NCBI RefSeq assembly: GCF_014644555.1
Contig: NZ_BMKX01000006.1
Span: 174,274 to 238,273 of the forward strand
Source of the DNA: Glutamicibacter ardleyensis
GTDB taxonomy: Bacteria; Actinomycetota; Actinomycetes; Actinomycetales; Micrococcaceae
Direction of reading: 5' to 3'
Length of the DNA stretch: 64,000 nucleotides
Position 1 is the stretch's first letter. The number at the start of each line of letters is the position of its first letter. Positions 54,434-63,597 of the stretch are shown here, piece after piece. The notes under the pieces are model-generated. The model worked only from the letters and a program-made list of their open reading frames with translations, searched no databases and was not told the DNA's origin. The position numbers and the translations under genes were made by a program.

Positions 54434-57400
54434 CTACCAGCGGCGCGTTTCCAAATGGGACTGATAATCTCGTGTCCGCTCCTCGACAATTCGAGTCGAG
54501 GCCCATTGAGCGACGTTTTCGTAGAAGGATCGAACAGGTGATCCATCCGGATGGCGCTTGGCTATCGCGATCGCTCCATCTCGGAGCGCTGTCTCTCTAG
54601 GATTGTCCTCCCCGACCGTCCGGGAACCCGATCCGTAGAGCGCCGGAGCATGAAGACCATGGATCAACCGCCGTTTACTCTCGGGAGCCAGATCTTGTGC
54701 GATCTTGATCGCCTCTTCGACGAATGCCGTGTTCTCGAGGACAAACTGCCAAGACGCATGCTGCAGCAGGTCTTCAGCGAGCCGAATTCGGTGATCTTCC
54801 TTTGTGCGAATCAGACCAAGAAGAACACTAAATACCTCTACATCGAAGTGACCCGAAACTTGTTGGAAGAGTTTTACGCCCTGCAGGGATCGTTGCCGAC
54901 TGTCGCCGACCAAAAGCCAATCAACTAGCTCGTTCAGCGCGTTCGGAAAGTAGCCCGACGAGCGGAATTCCATAGGCTTTCCCCATCTGTGAGGCAGCGC
55001 CTGATACGTTTGATCCCTATCGACGGATGCATCCACTCGACTTTGCAGGAGGTGAAGCACTGACGCGGGATCGTCGCTGATCTGCGTGTTCAATAGTCGG
55101 GCGAAATCATAGCCGTCTAGCGACGGCGTCTGCACGAAACGTTCAAGCAACATGCGCCGGTCGATTCCACGCAATTCCGACCAACTCACGATTCTTCCAT
55201 CGGTAAGAAGTTCGGCCACCTCTTCGGCAAGCTTGGAGTCGCGGTCGACTGGTGCACCCATGATGATCTCCAGCACCAAATCATGGTCCTCCGGCTGCCA
55301 CCAACGTGCGGATCCTAGAAGCCGTGCCGTGATTGTTTCGTCGTCCCGGGCCGCTAATTCCAGAACGATGCGCTTGCGGTCACCCCCGATTACCTCTCCA
55401 CGTGGGTTCGCAACTGCGGCTGTAACGAGTTGCACTCCAACCGCACCAAGACTCATGAGAGTTGAAGCAGCATCACTAGCCAACTGATCTTCACGGGAAA
55501 ACAGCGACATCATCGCTACTCTCTGCGTGGCCATCACCGCATCGTCACCCAGTGAAAGGGTAGATAGTGCAGCGCGTGCAACCCCCGGACGCGCGTCAAA
55601 TAGGCGGCTCAGCAAATTGTCCGGCGAAAGAAAATTTCCGGAAGCCGACTGTTCATCTCGCATGAGTTCGTGAAAATGATCGAGGACTTCCCGATCGGTC
55701 TTGGCCATCGACCAAGAATTGAATACTTCGTCGATCTTGCGCTCAGACGAATCCAAGGAGCGGTGGTATTTCGACGTCGTTGGGTTATCGACTTCGTCTT
55801 CATCTTCGTCATCGAGTGCCCAACCGGAACGCAACAATCTCGTGACCAGGTAGTCCGCGTCTTCGACTAGTCGCAGACGCGCTGCGCGTGCCTGTTCGCG
55901 ACGTTCGCCAGAGCCGTAGTTTGCTGGCCAGCTCAAGGCGCGAAACGCCGAAAGGCGAACGCTCGCCGGCACTGTCGGATCTGCAAGTACGGCTCCGATG
56001 AGGTCGAAAATAAGCGTCATCTCGGCAGTCATCGTGGCGTCGTTACCTGATGTCCTGACAGCTTCCTCTATGACATCCAGCGCAGCGAGTGCCGTGCGAG
56101 GTTCAGAGCGTAGTTGTTCTCCAGCGAGTGCCACCGTTTGAAGTCGCAGCGGTTCGACGGTCTCCATATTGATGTCCCGGCGTGTCCATTCGAGCGACAT
56201 ACCTCTAAATCGAGTGGTGGTGACTTCGTAAGAAAGTGCAGGTTTTAGGAATGCCAGTACTGTTGGTCGGTCGCTGGTTCGCTCGCGGCTGTGCAGCCAG
56301 CGGCCGATGATTTCGATGTACAGCACGTTGAAACTCACCGGACGCTTGGGGTGAAATTCGCCAATCTCTCGAAGAATGCGCATCGCGTGCTCGGGATTTT
56401 GATTTTCCGGTCGATTGTCGTTTCTTCCGATTTCAAACAGAAGCGCCATGGCTCGTTCGAGCTGGTCTGGGTCGTATGAAGCATTGCGAATGAGACCTGT
56501 TAGAGCACGGTTTGTCGAAACCGCCGTGATATATGGGTCTCCACCCCAGATTCCAACCAGGGTCTGCTTCTGGTCGGGAGCCGGATTATCGACAATTTTC
56601 CGTGCTAGGTCCATGGCTCGTTCAGCGTAGACAGCTGCCACTGGTTCGATGCTTCTGACGATATTTTTGCGCTCTGAGTTGCTCATATCAAGAATTGATT
56701 GTGACAAGCTTGACCACAACGTTTCGCCTAGATGGGAATCCCCATTCCCACGCCGGTACCAGTCGATGAGGCTGACATTGCGAATCGCGTGTGCTAGCGA
56801 GTCGCCGCGAACAAGTTGGGCGATTCGAGCCGACCATCTAGTGTCTAGCCCGCTACGGGACACCAGCGCACGTTCCAATACTGCTTCTCCGAGAAGGTCC
56901 GGCACGACTCGCACGGACTGTGCCCGGCGCATAATGACCCCGAGGTCTTCCAATTCGTCGACGATTCGCAGAACAAGGTGTTCAGGCTGCTCGCTCAACG
57001 CTGATAGAGCGTTGAGGGATTCCGTGTTATCAAGTTGAGCGGGCTGCACAGAGGCAATCGCGTCAAGTACAGCGCGTCTCTCGTCTCCGTTCGCACCTCG
57101 AGTAACGACATCGGCAAAATGGGTCAGAATTTCCTCGCGGAGGTCCGCGTTCCCGACAAGCAGTTCGGGAGTGAGATGTCCTTCCCTGATGAGGTGCGCG
57201 CCGATAACAATGAGTAGCGGGCAGTCATATCCGAGGTGCCCCAACAGTTCTACCGTCTCCGATTCGGCTGTATCACCGAGCGCTTCACGAGCAAGCTCCT
57301 CGGCTTGGGGAATTAGTAGATCGGTAACTTCGATCCTGATTTCGCTGGCAGAGGTAGACGCAATCGATAATGTTGAAAGTAACTCCGGCTCGAATCTCGG

Positions 57401-58477
57401 GCGTACCGAGAGGACGATCGTGGCGTCAGGTCGTGCGGTGCGAATCCCAGCAACGAGGGACACCGCCGTGCTGCCGAGGCTGAGGGCATCGTCCAGAACG
57501 ACTACCGGTGCGCCGTCAGGCAGGAGATCAAACATCTCGGGTGTGATCGGCCCCTTCGACGCGAATCGCACTTCCCGAGCAGATTCGGCGTGTGCGAATT
57601 CCGTGAGAAGTCGAGTTTTACCGATGCCGCCGCGCCCAACCACGAGGACGATGGACTGATGGTCGGCGGCCAGTTGGGCGAGCCGCTCCAGCTCGTCGTC
57701 ACGTCCTACGAGACCGAATTGCTTGTCGTATCCGAGCCGACCGGCCAGCGGAGGTTCGTACTCGGCGACGGGCATCCAAGGTGATGGAGCAGTTATGCCG
57801 AGGAAAGACTCACGCAGCCGAGGGAAGTAGGCATCGATCAACCCGAGTTGCATCTCCATCGGAAGATCTCGGACACGCGTCGTCAGATCCTCGCCGTCCC
57901 ATAGTGACCAACCTGGGTGTTTGTGCAGCTCAAGCCGAGCATCGGGACTGGCGGTCGGACGGCTGAGCGCAATAATGCCGGCAGTGGTTCCAGCAATTGG
58001 CAGAACCTCTTTCACCACTTTCTTAACGTCGGCTGGTCCGAAGCTCTTTTCGTGTTTGCACTGAATCCCGACTCGCTCAATTCCCTTGGTTGCGAACACA
58101 TCAACGCCATATTGTTTGTATCCTGTCGAGCCGTTGCGCGTAACTTCCCAACTAGGGTTCAACCCGCGGTACATGTCACGGACGAAGGCCTCGAAAGCTT
58201 CATCACTGAGCTGTTCGAATGGCAGCATCCGAAGCCGCGGCTGGCCCGCGGGGCTCAAAATCGGGTCATAATCTCCCGCTGCGCGAACCGTGGAAAGGTC
58301 CAGGTCAAGGATTTCACAGAGCTGAGGAAGCTGATTGGCGCGTGGGCGCGATTGACCGCGTTCCCATGTGCTAATTGCTTGCTGTCGCAGGCCGACTTGG
58401 CGCGCGACATCGCTTTGATCTAGCCCGTTGGCTTCGCGGGCCTTACGAAGTAGGACGCCCAGGGTCGAATATTTCAT
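54434..58477 (-). CDS. XRE-Mrr nuclease-STAND NTPase fusion, putative antiviral sensor (Avs-like)
   Basis: 1,347 residues. Domains in order: XRE helix-turn-helix at residues ~5-62 (LRKAREANGLDQSDVARQVGLRQQAISTWERGQ); Mrr-type PD-(D/E)xK nuclease at ~90-205, with GVDVFATKG (Asp126) and GIQCKHEKS (Gln139-x-Lys141); STAND/AAA NTPase with Walker A GRGGIGKT (281-288) and Walker B PVVVLDDAL (~324-332); then ~850 residues of helical repeat-like sequence, the usual sensor part. Avs proteins share nuclease-STAND-repeat layout and act as phage-protein sensors; the XRE fusion is unusual. ATG 58477 is chosen over GTG 58492, which lies inside the palindrome; a TACAGT -10 six bases upstream suggests a leaderless mRNA. 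Confidence 0.88.
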   Translation of the reverse strand: MKYSTLGVLLRKAREANGLDQSDVARQVGLRQQAISTWERGQSRPRANQLPQLCEILDLDLSTVRAAGDYDPILSPAGQPRLRMLPFEQLSDEAFEAFVRDMYRGLNPSWEVTRNGSTGYKQYGVDVFATKGIERVGIQCKHEKSFGPADVKKVVKEVLPIAGTTAGIIALSRPTASPDARLELHKHPGWSLWDGEDLTTRVRDLPMEMQLGLIDAYFPRLRESFLGITAPSPWMPVAEYEPPLAGRLGYDKQFGLVGRDDELERLAQLAADHQSIVLVVGRGGIGKTRLLTEFAHAESAREVRFASKGPITPEMFDLLPDGAPVVVLDDALSLGSTAVSLVAGIRTARPDATIVLSVRPRFEPELLSTLSIASTSASEIRIEVTDLLIPQAEELAREALGDTAESETVELLGHLGYDCPLLIVIGAHLIREGHLTPELLVGNADLREEILTHFADVVTRGANGDERRAVLDAIASVQPAQLDNTESLNALSALSEQPEHLVLRIVDELEDLGVIMRRAQSVRVVPDLLGEAVLERALVSRSGLDTRWSARIAQLVRGDSLAHAIRNVSLIDWYRRGNGDSHLGETLWSSLSQSILDMSNSERKNIVRSIEPVAAVYAERAMDLARKIVDNPAPDQKQTLVGIWGGDPYITAVSTNRALTGLIRNASYDPDQLERAMALLFEIGRNDNRPENQNPEHAMRILREIGEFHPKRPVSFNVLYIEIIGRWLHSRERTSDRPTVLAFLKPALSYEVTTTRFRGMSLEWTRRDINMETVEPLRLQTVALAGEQLRSEPRTALAALDVIEEAVRTSGNDATMTAEMTLIFDLIGAVLADPTVPASVRLSAFRALSWPANYGSGERREQARAARLRLVEDADYLVTRLLRSGWALDDEDEDEVDNPTTSKYHRSLDSSERKIDEVFNSWSMAKTDREVLDHFHELMRDEQSASGNFLSPDNLLSRLFDARPGVARAALSTLSLGDDAVMATQRVAMMSLFSREDQLASDAASTLMSLGAVGVQLVTAAVANPRGEVIGGDRKRIVLELAARDDETITARLLGSARWWQPEDHDLVLEIIMGAPVDRDSKLAEEVAELLTDGRIVSWSELRGIDRRMLLERFVQTPSLDGYDFARLLNTQISDDPASVLHLLQSRVDASVDRDQTYQALPHRWGKPMEFRSSGYFPNALNELVDWLLVGDSRQRSLQGVKLFQQVSGHFDVEVFSVLLGLIRTKEDHRIRLAEDLLQHASWQFVLENTAFVEEAIKIAQDLAPESKRRLIHGLHAPALYGSGSRTVGEDNPRETALRDGAIAIAKRHPDGSPVRSFYENVAQWASTRIVEERTRDYQSHLETRRW

Positions 58478-58485
58478 CTCTTCAC

Positions 58486-58510
58486 TGTACACGCATTAAA
58501 TGCGTGTACA
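58486..58510. promoter_or_regulatory. 25-base palindrome between the divergent defence genes
   Basis: TGTACACGCAT (58486-58496) and ATGCGTGTACA (58500-58510) are perfect 11-base arms with a 3-base centre. On the minus strand they span a TTGTAC -35 and a TACAGT -10 with a 16-base spacer, so a bound protein would block the STAND promoter. The N-terminal XRE domain of the STAND protein is the obvious candidate binder. The plus-strand TAGAAT element (58523-58528) for the other gene lies just beside it. Confidence 0.8.
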
Positions 58511-58672
58511 AGAATGATACGTTAGAATGACTCCAGAGCCTCCATTCATTAATCGACCCTGCTACGTCGCCTGTCGGCTTTCGAACAGTCCAGGCATTTA
58601 TGGCATGTCAGAGGCAGCGACTCGAGCGTGGGAATGTGCCGAGGAATGTTTTGAGGAGGAGAATCAACTGAT

Positions 58673-61600
58673 ATGAATCAAGTGTCATACGGAAAAGGAT
58701 CAGCAGGAGGGTCCTCCAATGAATCGGGAAGTTTGCACCGCGCCGGAGTAGCCGCGGTGTTGGCGGTACACGGATTGTTGAATCAACCAGTGTCGACCCT
58801 TCCCGGAAAGGTTCCTGTCGAAATCCGACTTGAGACCCTCGATGCCACTGACGACATCGCCTGCGGAATGAGCGACGGATCAACTTGGTTTATCCAAGCC
58901 AAGAGAAACGTCGGTTTCGACAAAGCACTACGCTCAACGATCGAACAGTGGTCAAAGCAACCGGTCAAGGAAAAAGATTCCCTAGTCCTCGCGGCATCCA
59001 CCTTCAAAGGCGATCTCAGCAAACTACAGCCTGCCTTGGATCGGCTTTCAATGGATCCGAACGCAATACTGAATCCCCTTGAGGAAAAGGGCCGAACTTT
59101 ACTGCTCACGGAGCTCGAAGCAATAGCTCCCGGACGGGGCCAGCAATTGTTTCGTTCTGTACGGCTTCTCCAATGCCCCGTTGAGCGCGAAACTGATGCA
59201 TCTTTTGCCCACGCCGCGGCCATGCTCGATGGGGCATTGGTGGCCATCGGGACTGGACGCTCAGCCTTCCGTTCGCTTCGTGCCTACTTTCAGGCAGCGG
59301 CTGCGGACCGGAGGCGAACATCGCCACAGGATTGGATCCAGGCGCTCAATGCAGACGACATAGAAGTTTTCGCCGATGCGAAGGGAGTTACAGGTTCACG
59401 TGAACGGGCGAGGGTTCTGGCACTTCGTGAATATCGTGATGCGTGGCGTCGCCGACTGGATCGTCTTGACCTGTCGCTGCTTTTAGATAGTGTACCGGAG
59501 GTGCACATTGAAGGCTTGGCTAGCAACTATCAGATCAGCTGGCAGCAAGGATCCAAGAAAGCCCGCACGGCAAACCTCTATACAACAATCCGCCGAAACG
59601 ACCGGTTCATCGTCACAGGTCTACCAGGCATGGGAAAATCATCCGCCCTCGTACAAATTGCGGCGGCATTGGCGTCTGACGATGCCGCACCCGTGCCGGT
59701 TCTCCTCGATCTCAAAGGAATCGGGCAACAGATCCATACACCAAGCGACATCAACGTTCCACGGCTCATGAGCCAGGCAAGCAAGCTGGGAGTTGAAACC
59801 GATCCGACCACCCTCGAAGCCGCGTTGCATGCCGAAGTCGTTCGTGGGAACGTCATTTTCCTCGTTGACGGCCTTGACGAGACCCTGGATAAAGCGACGA
59901 TCACAGCCGCGGGACTGGCAGACTTGCTGCCCCGACTTCATCCGAAGTGCGGCTTCATTCTTACTACTCGTTCCAATGCTCTAGTTGCTGCCCAGCAAAC
60001 CGGGCTTACGCAGGTTGAGCTGGTCACACCAGAGAATCTCTTCGAGTCGCTTCGAACGTTGCTGGAAGCCATGAGTCCAATCAAGGATCCCAACCGGCCT
60101 CAGCAATGGTTGGCAGGTAAGGTCGCGTGGCTAGAAAAGTCGATGAATCACCACAAAGACATCTGGGAGGTTCCGCTCCTGGCTACTCTCACGACCTTCC
60201 GTGCTGCCGATGGCGATTATTCATCACCCAACGCGGCCTCTCTTCTCAATCAGGTCATTCAAGACAGCGTCAAGAAATGGGAATACCGTCGAAAATCCTC
60301 ACCTCCGGGCGGAAACGACCGAGAACTCCGGCCAGAAATGTTAATTGACGGCTTCGCAGCCATCGGACACGCGCTCAATAGTCACGGCCCTTTACCCATC
60401 CGTGAAGCCGAAAAAATCATCGTGGATGGGATCTCCCGCTGGGGGTTCTCAGAACCTCTCACCGAGGAGTTGGCACGCCAGATCTTGTGGTTCTGGGACA
60501 ATTCTGTGGGCATATTCATCGAAGTCAACGGTCAGGTGCAGGCACGAAGCCGCCAGTTCGCCGAACTGGGAGATGCTTACTGGGCCTGCGCGAGTACCCG
60601 TAGGAGTAGCTGGCTGACAACTGCCCTAAACAGCTCTTCCAAACGAGAAGCAGTAAAGATCGCCGCTATAACAGATGCCCACATGGCACAGGACTTGCTC
60701 GATCAAGCTGAGAACAATCCCGACGCCGACGCACGGTGCAGAGCGCTTTCATGGATGAGTGACTTATCTCGAGATCGTTCAGTCACCCTTGACGATGTTT
60801 CCACTCGACGCCTTTTCAAGCTCCTGGGGAATGCCGCGAAGGAAGGAATGCAGTTCGACGACGCGAGCGAAAGAAGCGGGTTGCTTAAGGAACTATTTGA
60901 TTCGGTTCATGCCGCCCAGCATGAGGCCGACGGAGATGGTTGGGTTTTCACTTACCGACTTGCCACTTTCCCAACGACACCGCCCAATCGCGTTTGCCGC
61001 GACTCGGTTATTGGGACATTGCAGCTCGACGACGCGCGCCTCAAGCTTGTGGAAGCTTTGGCTTCCCTGTCGGATTCGGACTTCGATGGGCAGGCACCTC
61101 TCACAGAATCGGATGTGGAGAAAATCCGCGAGATCCTCAAGATCCCCATCCCACCACAGCTATTGCCGCCTAAAGTCCCGGGCCAACCTCTCACCTTGTA
61201 TGCGCAATCCTTCCACCCGATTACTGGAACAGCCGATGTGGCAGCTGGGGCTGCAGCACGAATAGAACTGTTCCAAAAGGACATGCCGGCCACCCTCTAT
61301 GCTTTGGCGAAGGCGCTCCCACATGGAAAGTCCGAGGCCATTACCGAGGCTCTCCGGTTAGCAGGGCACCCTGATCCAGCTCCCTGGGAACTTGGCACGA
61401 TGTTCGAAGAGTTTCAGAGACAGCGAGCAGACCTAGGCGGGTGGGGGTGGCTCGTCAGAACGGTCGCTTCGCTCCCGGACGAAGATAGCCCTGACGACAG
61501 CGGTGACCGCTGGAGGTGGCGTGCACTTGCCGATCTGATTGATGCTCTGGACTATACAAATGCGTCCATTCCAGGCTTCAGCCGTGCAGCGACAGAAGAT

Positions 61601-62272
61601 CATAAGGTCATCGTTCATTGGATAGACGCGATCTCAACCGCCGGTTCGATCGACAGAGCAGCCATCGTCGTGCAGGCACGCTCACTCCTTAAACTGGCAG
61701 AGCATGCGGAAACCGACGCTGTCACTGACTTGATTGATGAACCTCGTCTTGAAAGAATCGTGCTGCGATCCCGACAGCTCAGCCATGAACAGTCCTTAGC
61801 AGTTGTGCCCGCCCTGCTCTCGCATTCTGACTGGATCTCACGAAGCGCTGCCAACCTATTGATAGGCCAGAAGCACGCTCGCCTAGCAGATGCCATCCGT
61901 AGCAGCGACAAGAAACTGACACCAACCGCTCGTTGGCTCAGTAGCGTGGTTCTATGCACCAACGCTGACCTTCCTTCAGCCGATGTCCGAGACCTACTTG
62001 CAACCGATGATCCGCCGCAACGCACCGCCGCGGCCTTTTATCTCAGAAAATTTCATGAAGCCGAGCTGGAGCAATATTGGGAAACCGCGCTGATTGATGA
62101 CGATTTGTCAGTTAGGTATGCAGCGGGCGCGATTGAAGTTGTAGACCCACAACCGAAGTATTGGTCCTGTCGCTGGTGTTCCTCCAAGAATCAAATTGAG
62201 GACACGACTTGCCGTAAATGCGATCTTTCCAGCAAGCCCAGCGCTAGAGATAGGGATGATGCAGCCGGCTAA
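58673..62272 (+). CDS. Cap4-like nuclease-NACHT NTPase with C-terminal RanBP2-type zinc ribbon, putative antiviral NLR
   Basis: 1,199 residues. Residues ~20-100 hold a Cap4/DUF4297-like nuclease core: IRLETLDATDDIACGM (Glu54, Asp61) and WFIQAKRN (Gln75-x-Lys77). The NACHT domain has Walker A GLPGMGKSS (316-324) and Walker B VIFLVDGLDE (394-403) with the NACHT-type acidic end. About 700 residues of helical repeats follow. The C-terminus carries WSCRWC, Asn, then CRKC (1164-1183), an exact W-x-C-x2-C-x3-N-x6-C-x2-C RanBP2 zinc finger pattern. GAGGAGGAGA precedes ATG 58673. Bacterial NACHT proteins protect against phage; the target here is unknown. Confidence 0.88.
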   Translation: MNQVSYGKGSAGGSSNESGSLHRAGVAAVLAVHGLLNQPVSTLPGKVPVEIRLETLDATDDIACGMSDGSTWFIQAKRNVGFDKALRSTIEQWSKQPVKEKDSLVLAASTFKGDLSKLQPALDRLSMDPNAILNPLEEKGRTLLLTELEAIAPGRGQQLFRSVRLLQCPVERETDASFAHAAAMLDGALVAIGTGRSAFRSLRAYFQAAAADRRRTSPQDWIQALNADDIEVFADAKGVTGSRERARVLALREYRDAWRRRLDRLDLSLLLDSVPEVHIEGLASNYQISWQQGSKKARTANLYTTIRRNDRFIVTGLPGMGKSSALVQIAAALASDDAAPVPVLLDLKGIGQQIHTPSDINVPRLMSQASKLGVETDPTTLEAALHAEVVRGNVIFLVDGLDETLDKATITAAGLADLLPRLHPKCGFILTTRSNALVAAQQTGLTQVELVTPENLFESLRTLLEAMSPIKDPNRPQQWLAGKVAWLEKSMNHHKDIWEVPLLATLTTFRAADGDYSSPNAASLLNQVIQDSVKKWEYRRKSSPPGGNDRELRPEMLIDGFAAIGHALNSHGPLPIREAEKIIVDGISRWGFSEPLTEELARQILWFWDNSVGIFIEVNGQVQARSRQFAELGDAYWACASTRRSSWLTTALNSSSKREAVKIAAITDAHMAQDLLDQAENNPDADARCRALSWMSDLSRDRSVTLDDVSTRRLFKLLGNAAKEGMQFDDASERSGLLKELFDSVHAAQHEADGDGWVFTYRLATFPTTPPNRVCRDSVIGTLQLDDARLKLVEALASLSDSDFDGQAPLTESDVEKIREILKIPIPPQLLPPKVPGQPLTLYAQSFHPITGTADVAAGAAARIELFQKDMPATLYALAKALPHGKSEAITEALRLAGHPDPAPWELGTMFEEFQRQRADLGGWGWLVRTVASLPDEDSPDDSGDRWRWRALADLIDALDYTNASIPGFSRAATEDHKVIVHWIDAISTAGSIDRAAIVVQARSLLKLAEHAETDAVTDLIDEPRLERIVLRSRQLSHEQSLAVVPALLSHSDWISRSAANLLIGQKHARLADAIRSSDKKLTPTARWLSSVVLCTNADLPSADVRDLLATDDPPQRTAAAFYLRKFHEAELEQYWETALIDDDLSVRYAAGAIEVVDPQPKYWSCRWCSSKNQIEDTTCRKCDLSSKPSARDRDDAAG

Positions 62273-62341
62273 ACACAGAAGCAGCAGCCTAGATTCGCTT
62301 GCGACTGACAGCACCTATGTCGAAAACGGCGCATTTGTCAG

Positions 62342-62374
62342 GTGAGCCCCGGAAATCTGGGCTCCGGGGCTCAC
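62342..62374. repeat. 12-base inverted repeat between the NACHT and resolvase genes
   Basis: GTGAGCCCCGGA (62342-62353) and TCCGGGGCTCAC (62363-62374) are perfect arms with a 9-base loop. No U-tract follows on either strand. It could end the NACHT transcript (70 bases past the stop) or the resolvase reading the other way. Confidence 0.55.
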
Positions 62375-62388
62375 ACCGGCAGGCAAAG

Positions 62389-62931
62389 CTATTCATCCAC
62401 TCCAGATTTCTCCGTGGCTTGGCTGCGCCGGAGGTACTGGTAAACCGTTGCCCGGCTTAGCCCGTAGTCCCTGGCGAGCTGGGCCTTGGGAATCCCGGCG
62501 GTCACCCTGGGCGACCAGTTCGATAACTTTCTCCGGTCCCAGCGCAAGTCTGCGACCCTTGTAGACCCCGCGGGTTTTCGCCAGGGCGATGCCCTCGCGT
62601 TGGCGTTCCCTGATCGGGGATCGCTCGAACTCGGCGAACGCCCCATAACCGAGAGCATTAGCTTCGCCATCGGGGAATCCTCCCCCATGAACACCAAGCC
62701 TTCCTTCATGAACTCCACCCGGGCACCCTTGCCGGTCAGGGTCTGCACCAGCGACCGCAGGTCATCCAGGTTCCTGGCCAACCGGTCCATCGAGTGCGCC
62801 ACCGCAGTGTCCCCGGCACGGACGAAGTGGATCAGCTCCTCGAGCCTCGGCCACCGGGTGACCATGCCCGAGGCGCGATCCGTGAATACCTGGTCAAGGA
62901 ACTGGCCCTCAAGCTGACGTTGCTCGTTCTA
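62389..62931 (-). pseudogene. Serine resolvase/invertase, truncated and frameshifted
   Basis: The reading frame begins after a stop with NEQRQLEGQFLDQVFTDRASG, the part just after the catalytic region, so the N-terminus with the active Ser is missing. DTAVAHSMDRLARNLDDLRSLV and the C-terminal helix-turn-helix ARDYGLSRATVYQYLRR are typical of the resolvase family. Near 62640 one base is lost: the next frame continues correctly (AFAEFERSPIRERQREGIALAKTRG), and a second shift near 62510 returns to the first frame. Not functional. Confidence 0.82.
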
Positions 62932-63109
62932 GTCCAACATACTGCCCCGAACATGCCCCAGCCGCTAACCAACCACGAATCCACCCCACATTCTCGATGA
63001 CCAACTTCTATTTGTGAGGTTAGAATCTAAGAGTTTCGAATGTCATTTTCTCTAAGTCGCCAGCACTAGTGACCGAAGTCCTCCGTACAACTTTCAATCT
63101 AAGTCCGTG

Positions 63110-63475
63110 GGCGTCCTATCGGGAATGGCGAATTCACGTGGTCGCGCACCAGGGGTTTTCTTGGTTCCGATGGCAGCCGTTCCATGACTTGGGCGGGGGG
63201 CGATTCCACCCTGGACCTTGCGGGGCCGGCTGTTAAGCTCGGTTGTGACTTCCAGCAGCTGCTTCGGTTAATACACGGACAAATCTGTGCCTTTGGGAAA
63301 GTACTGGCGTAGCAGCCCGTTGGTATTCTCGCTGGTTCTACGACGCCAGGGCGAGTGCAGGTCGCAGAAGTAGGTGTCCATTTTCGTGGCCAGGGTGATC
63401 TGCCACTGCTGGGCTAGCTCGGTGCCCTCGAATACCGTGCCGTAATAGTTCTCGAAATCTTTTGTTTCCAACAAA
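63110..63475 (-). pseudogene. IS30-family transposase fragment
   Basis: The minus strand reads GTELAQQWQITLATKMDTYFCDLHSPW and ENTNGLLRQYFPKGTDLSVY, the C-terminal catalytic part of IS30 transposases (the Glu of the DDE triad in ENTNG). A stop follows, after which the same frame continues with PKQLLEVTTELNSRPRK, then shifted frames carry the expected RPAQVMERL-like end. The 5' half is absent. A decayed copy. Confidence 0.8.
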
Positions 63476-63550
63476 GTCCAACACTCTCTGTGACCGCTGG
63501 TTTGGATCGGTATACACCGACGACATAGTAAGGGTCCGACTTCATTTGGA

Positions 63551-63574
63551 TGAACTGGTCCCCGAAAGTTGGAC
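63551..63574. mobile_element. IS3-family terminal inverted repeat
   Basis: TGAACTGGTCCCCGAAAGTTGGAC lies 23 bases beyond the IS3 transposase stop and has the look of IS3/IS150-group ends (CCCCGAAAGTTGGAC core). It marks this element's right end, toward the IS30 remnant. The other end is outside the window. Confidence 0.65.
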
Positions 63575-63597
63575 TACATAATTAAAGTCTAGACGGG

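Noticed and set aside
54551..54928. 125-codon plus-strand frame inside the STAND gene
   Set aside because: Antisense shadow of a long, well-supported gene; no ribosome binding site.
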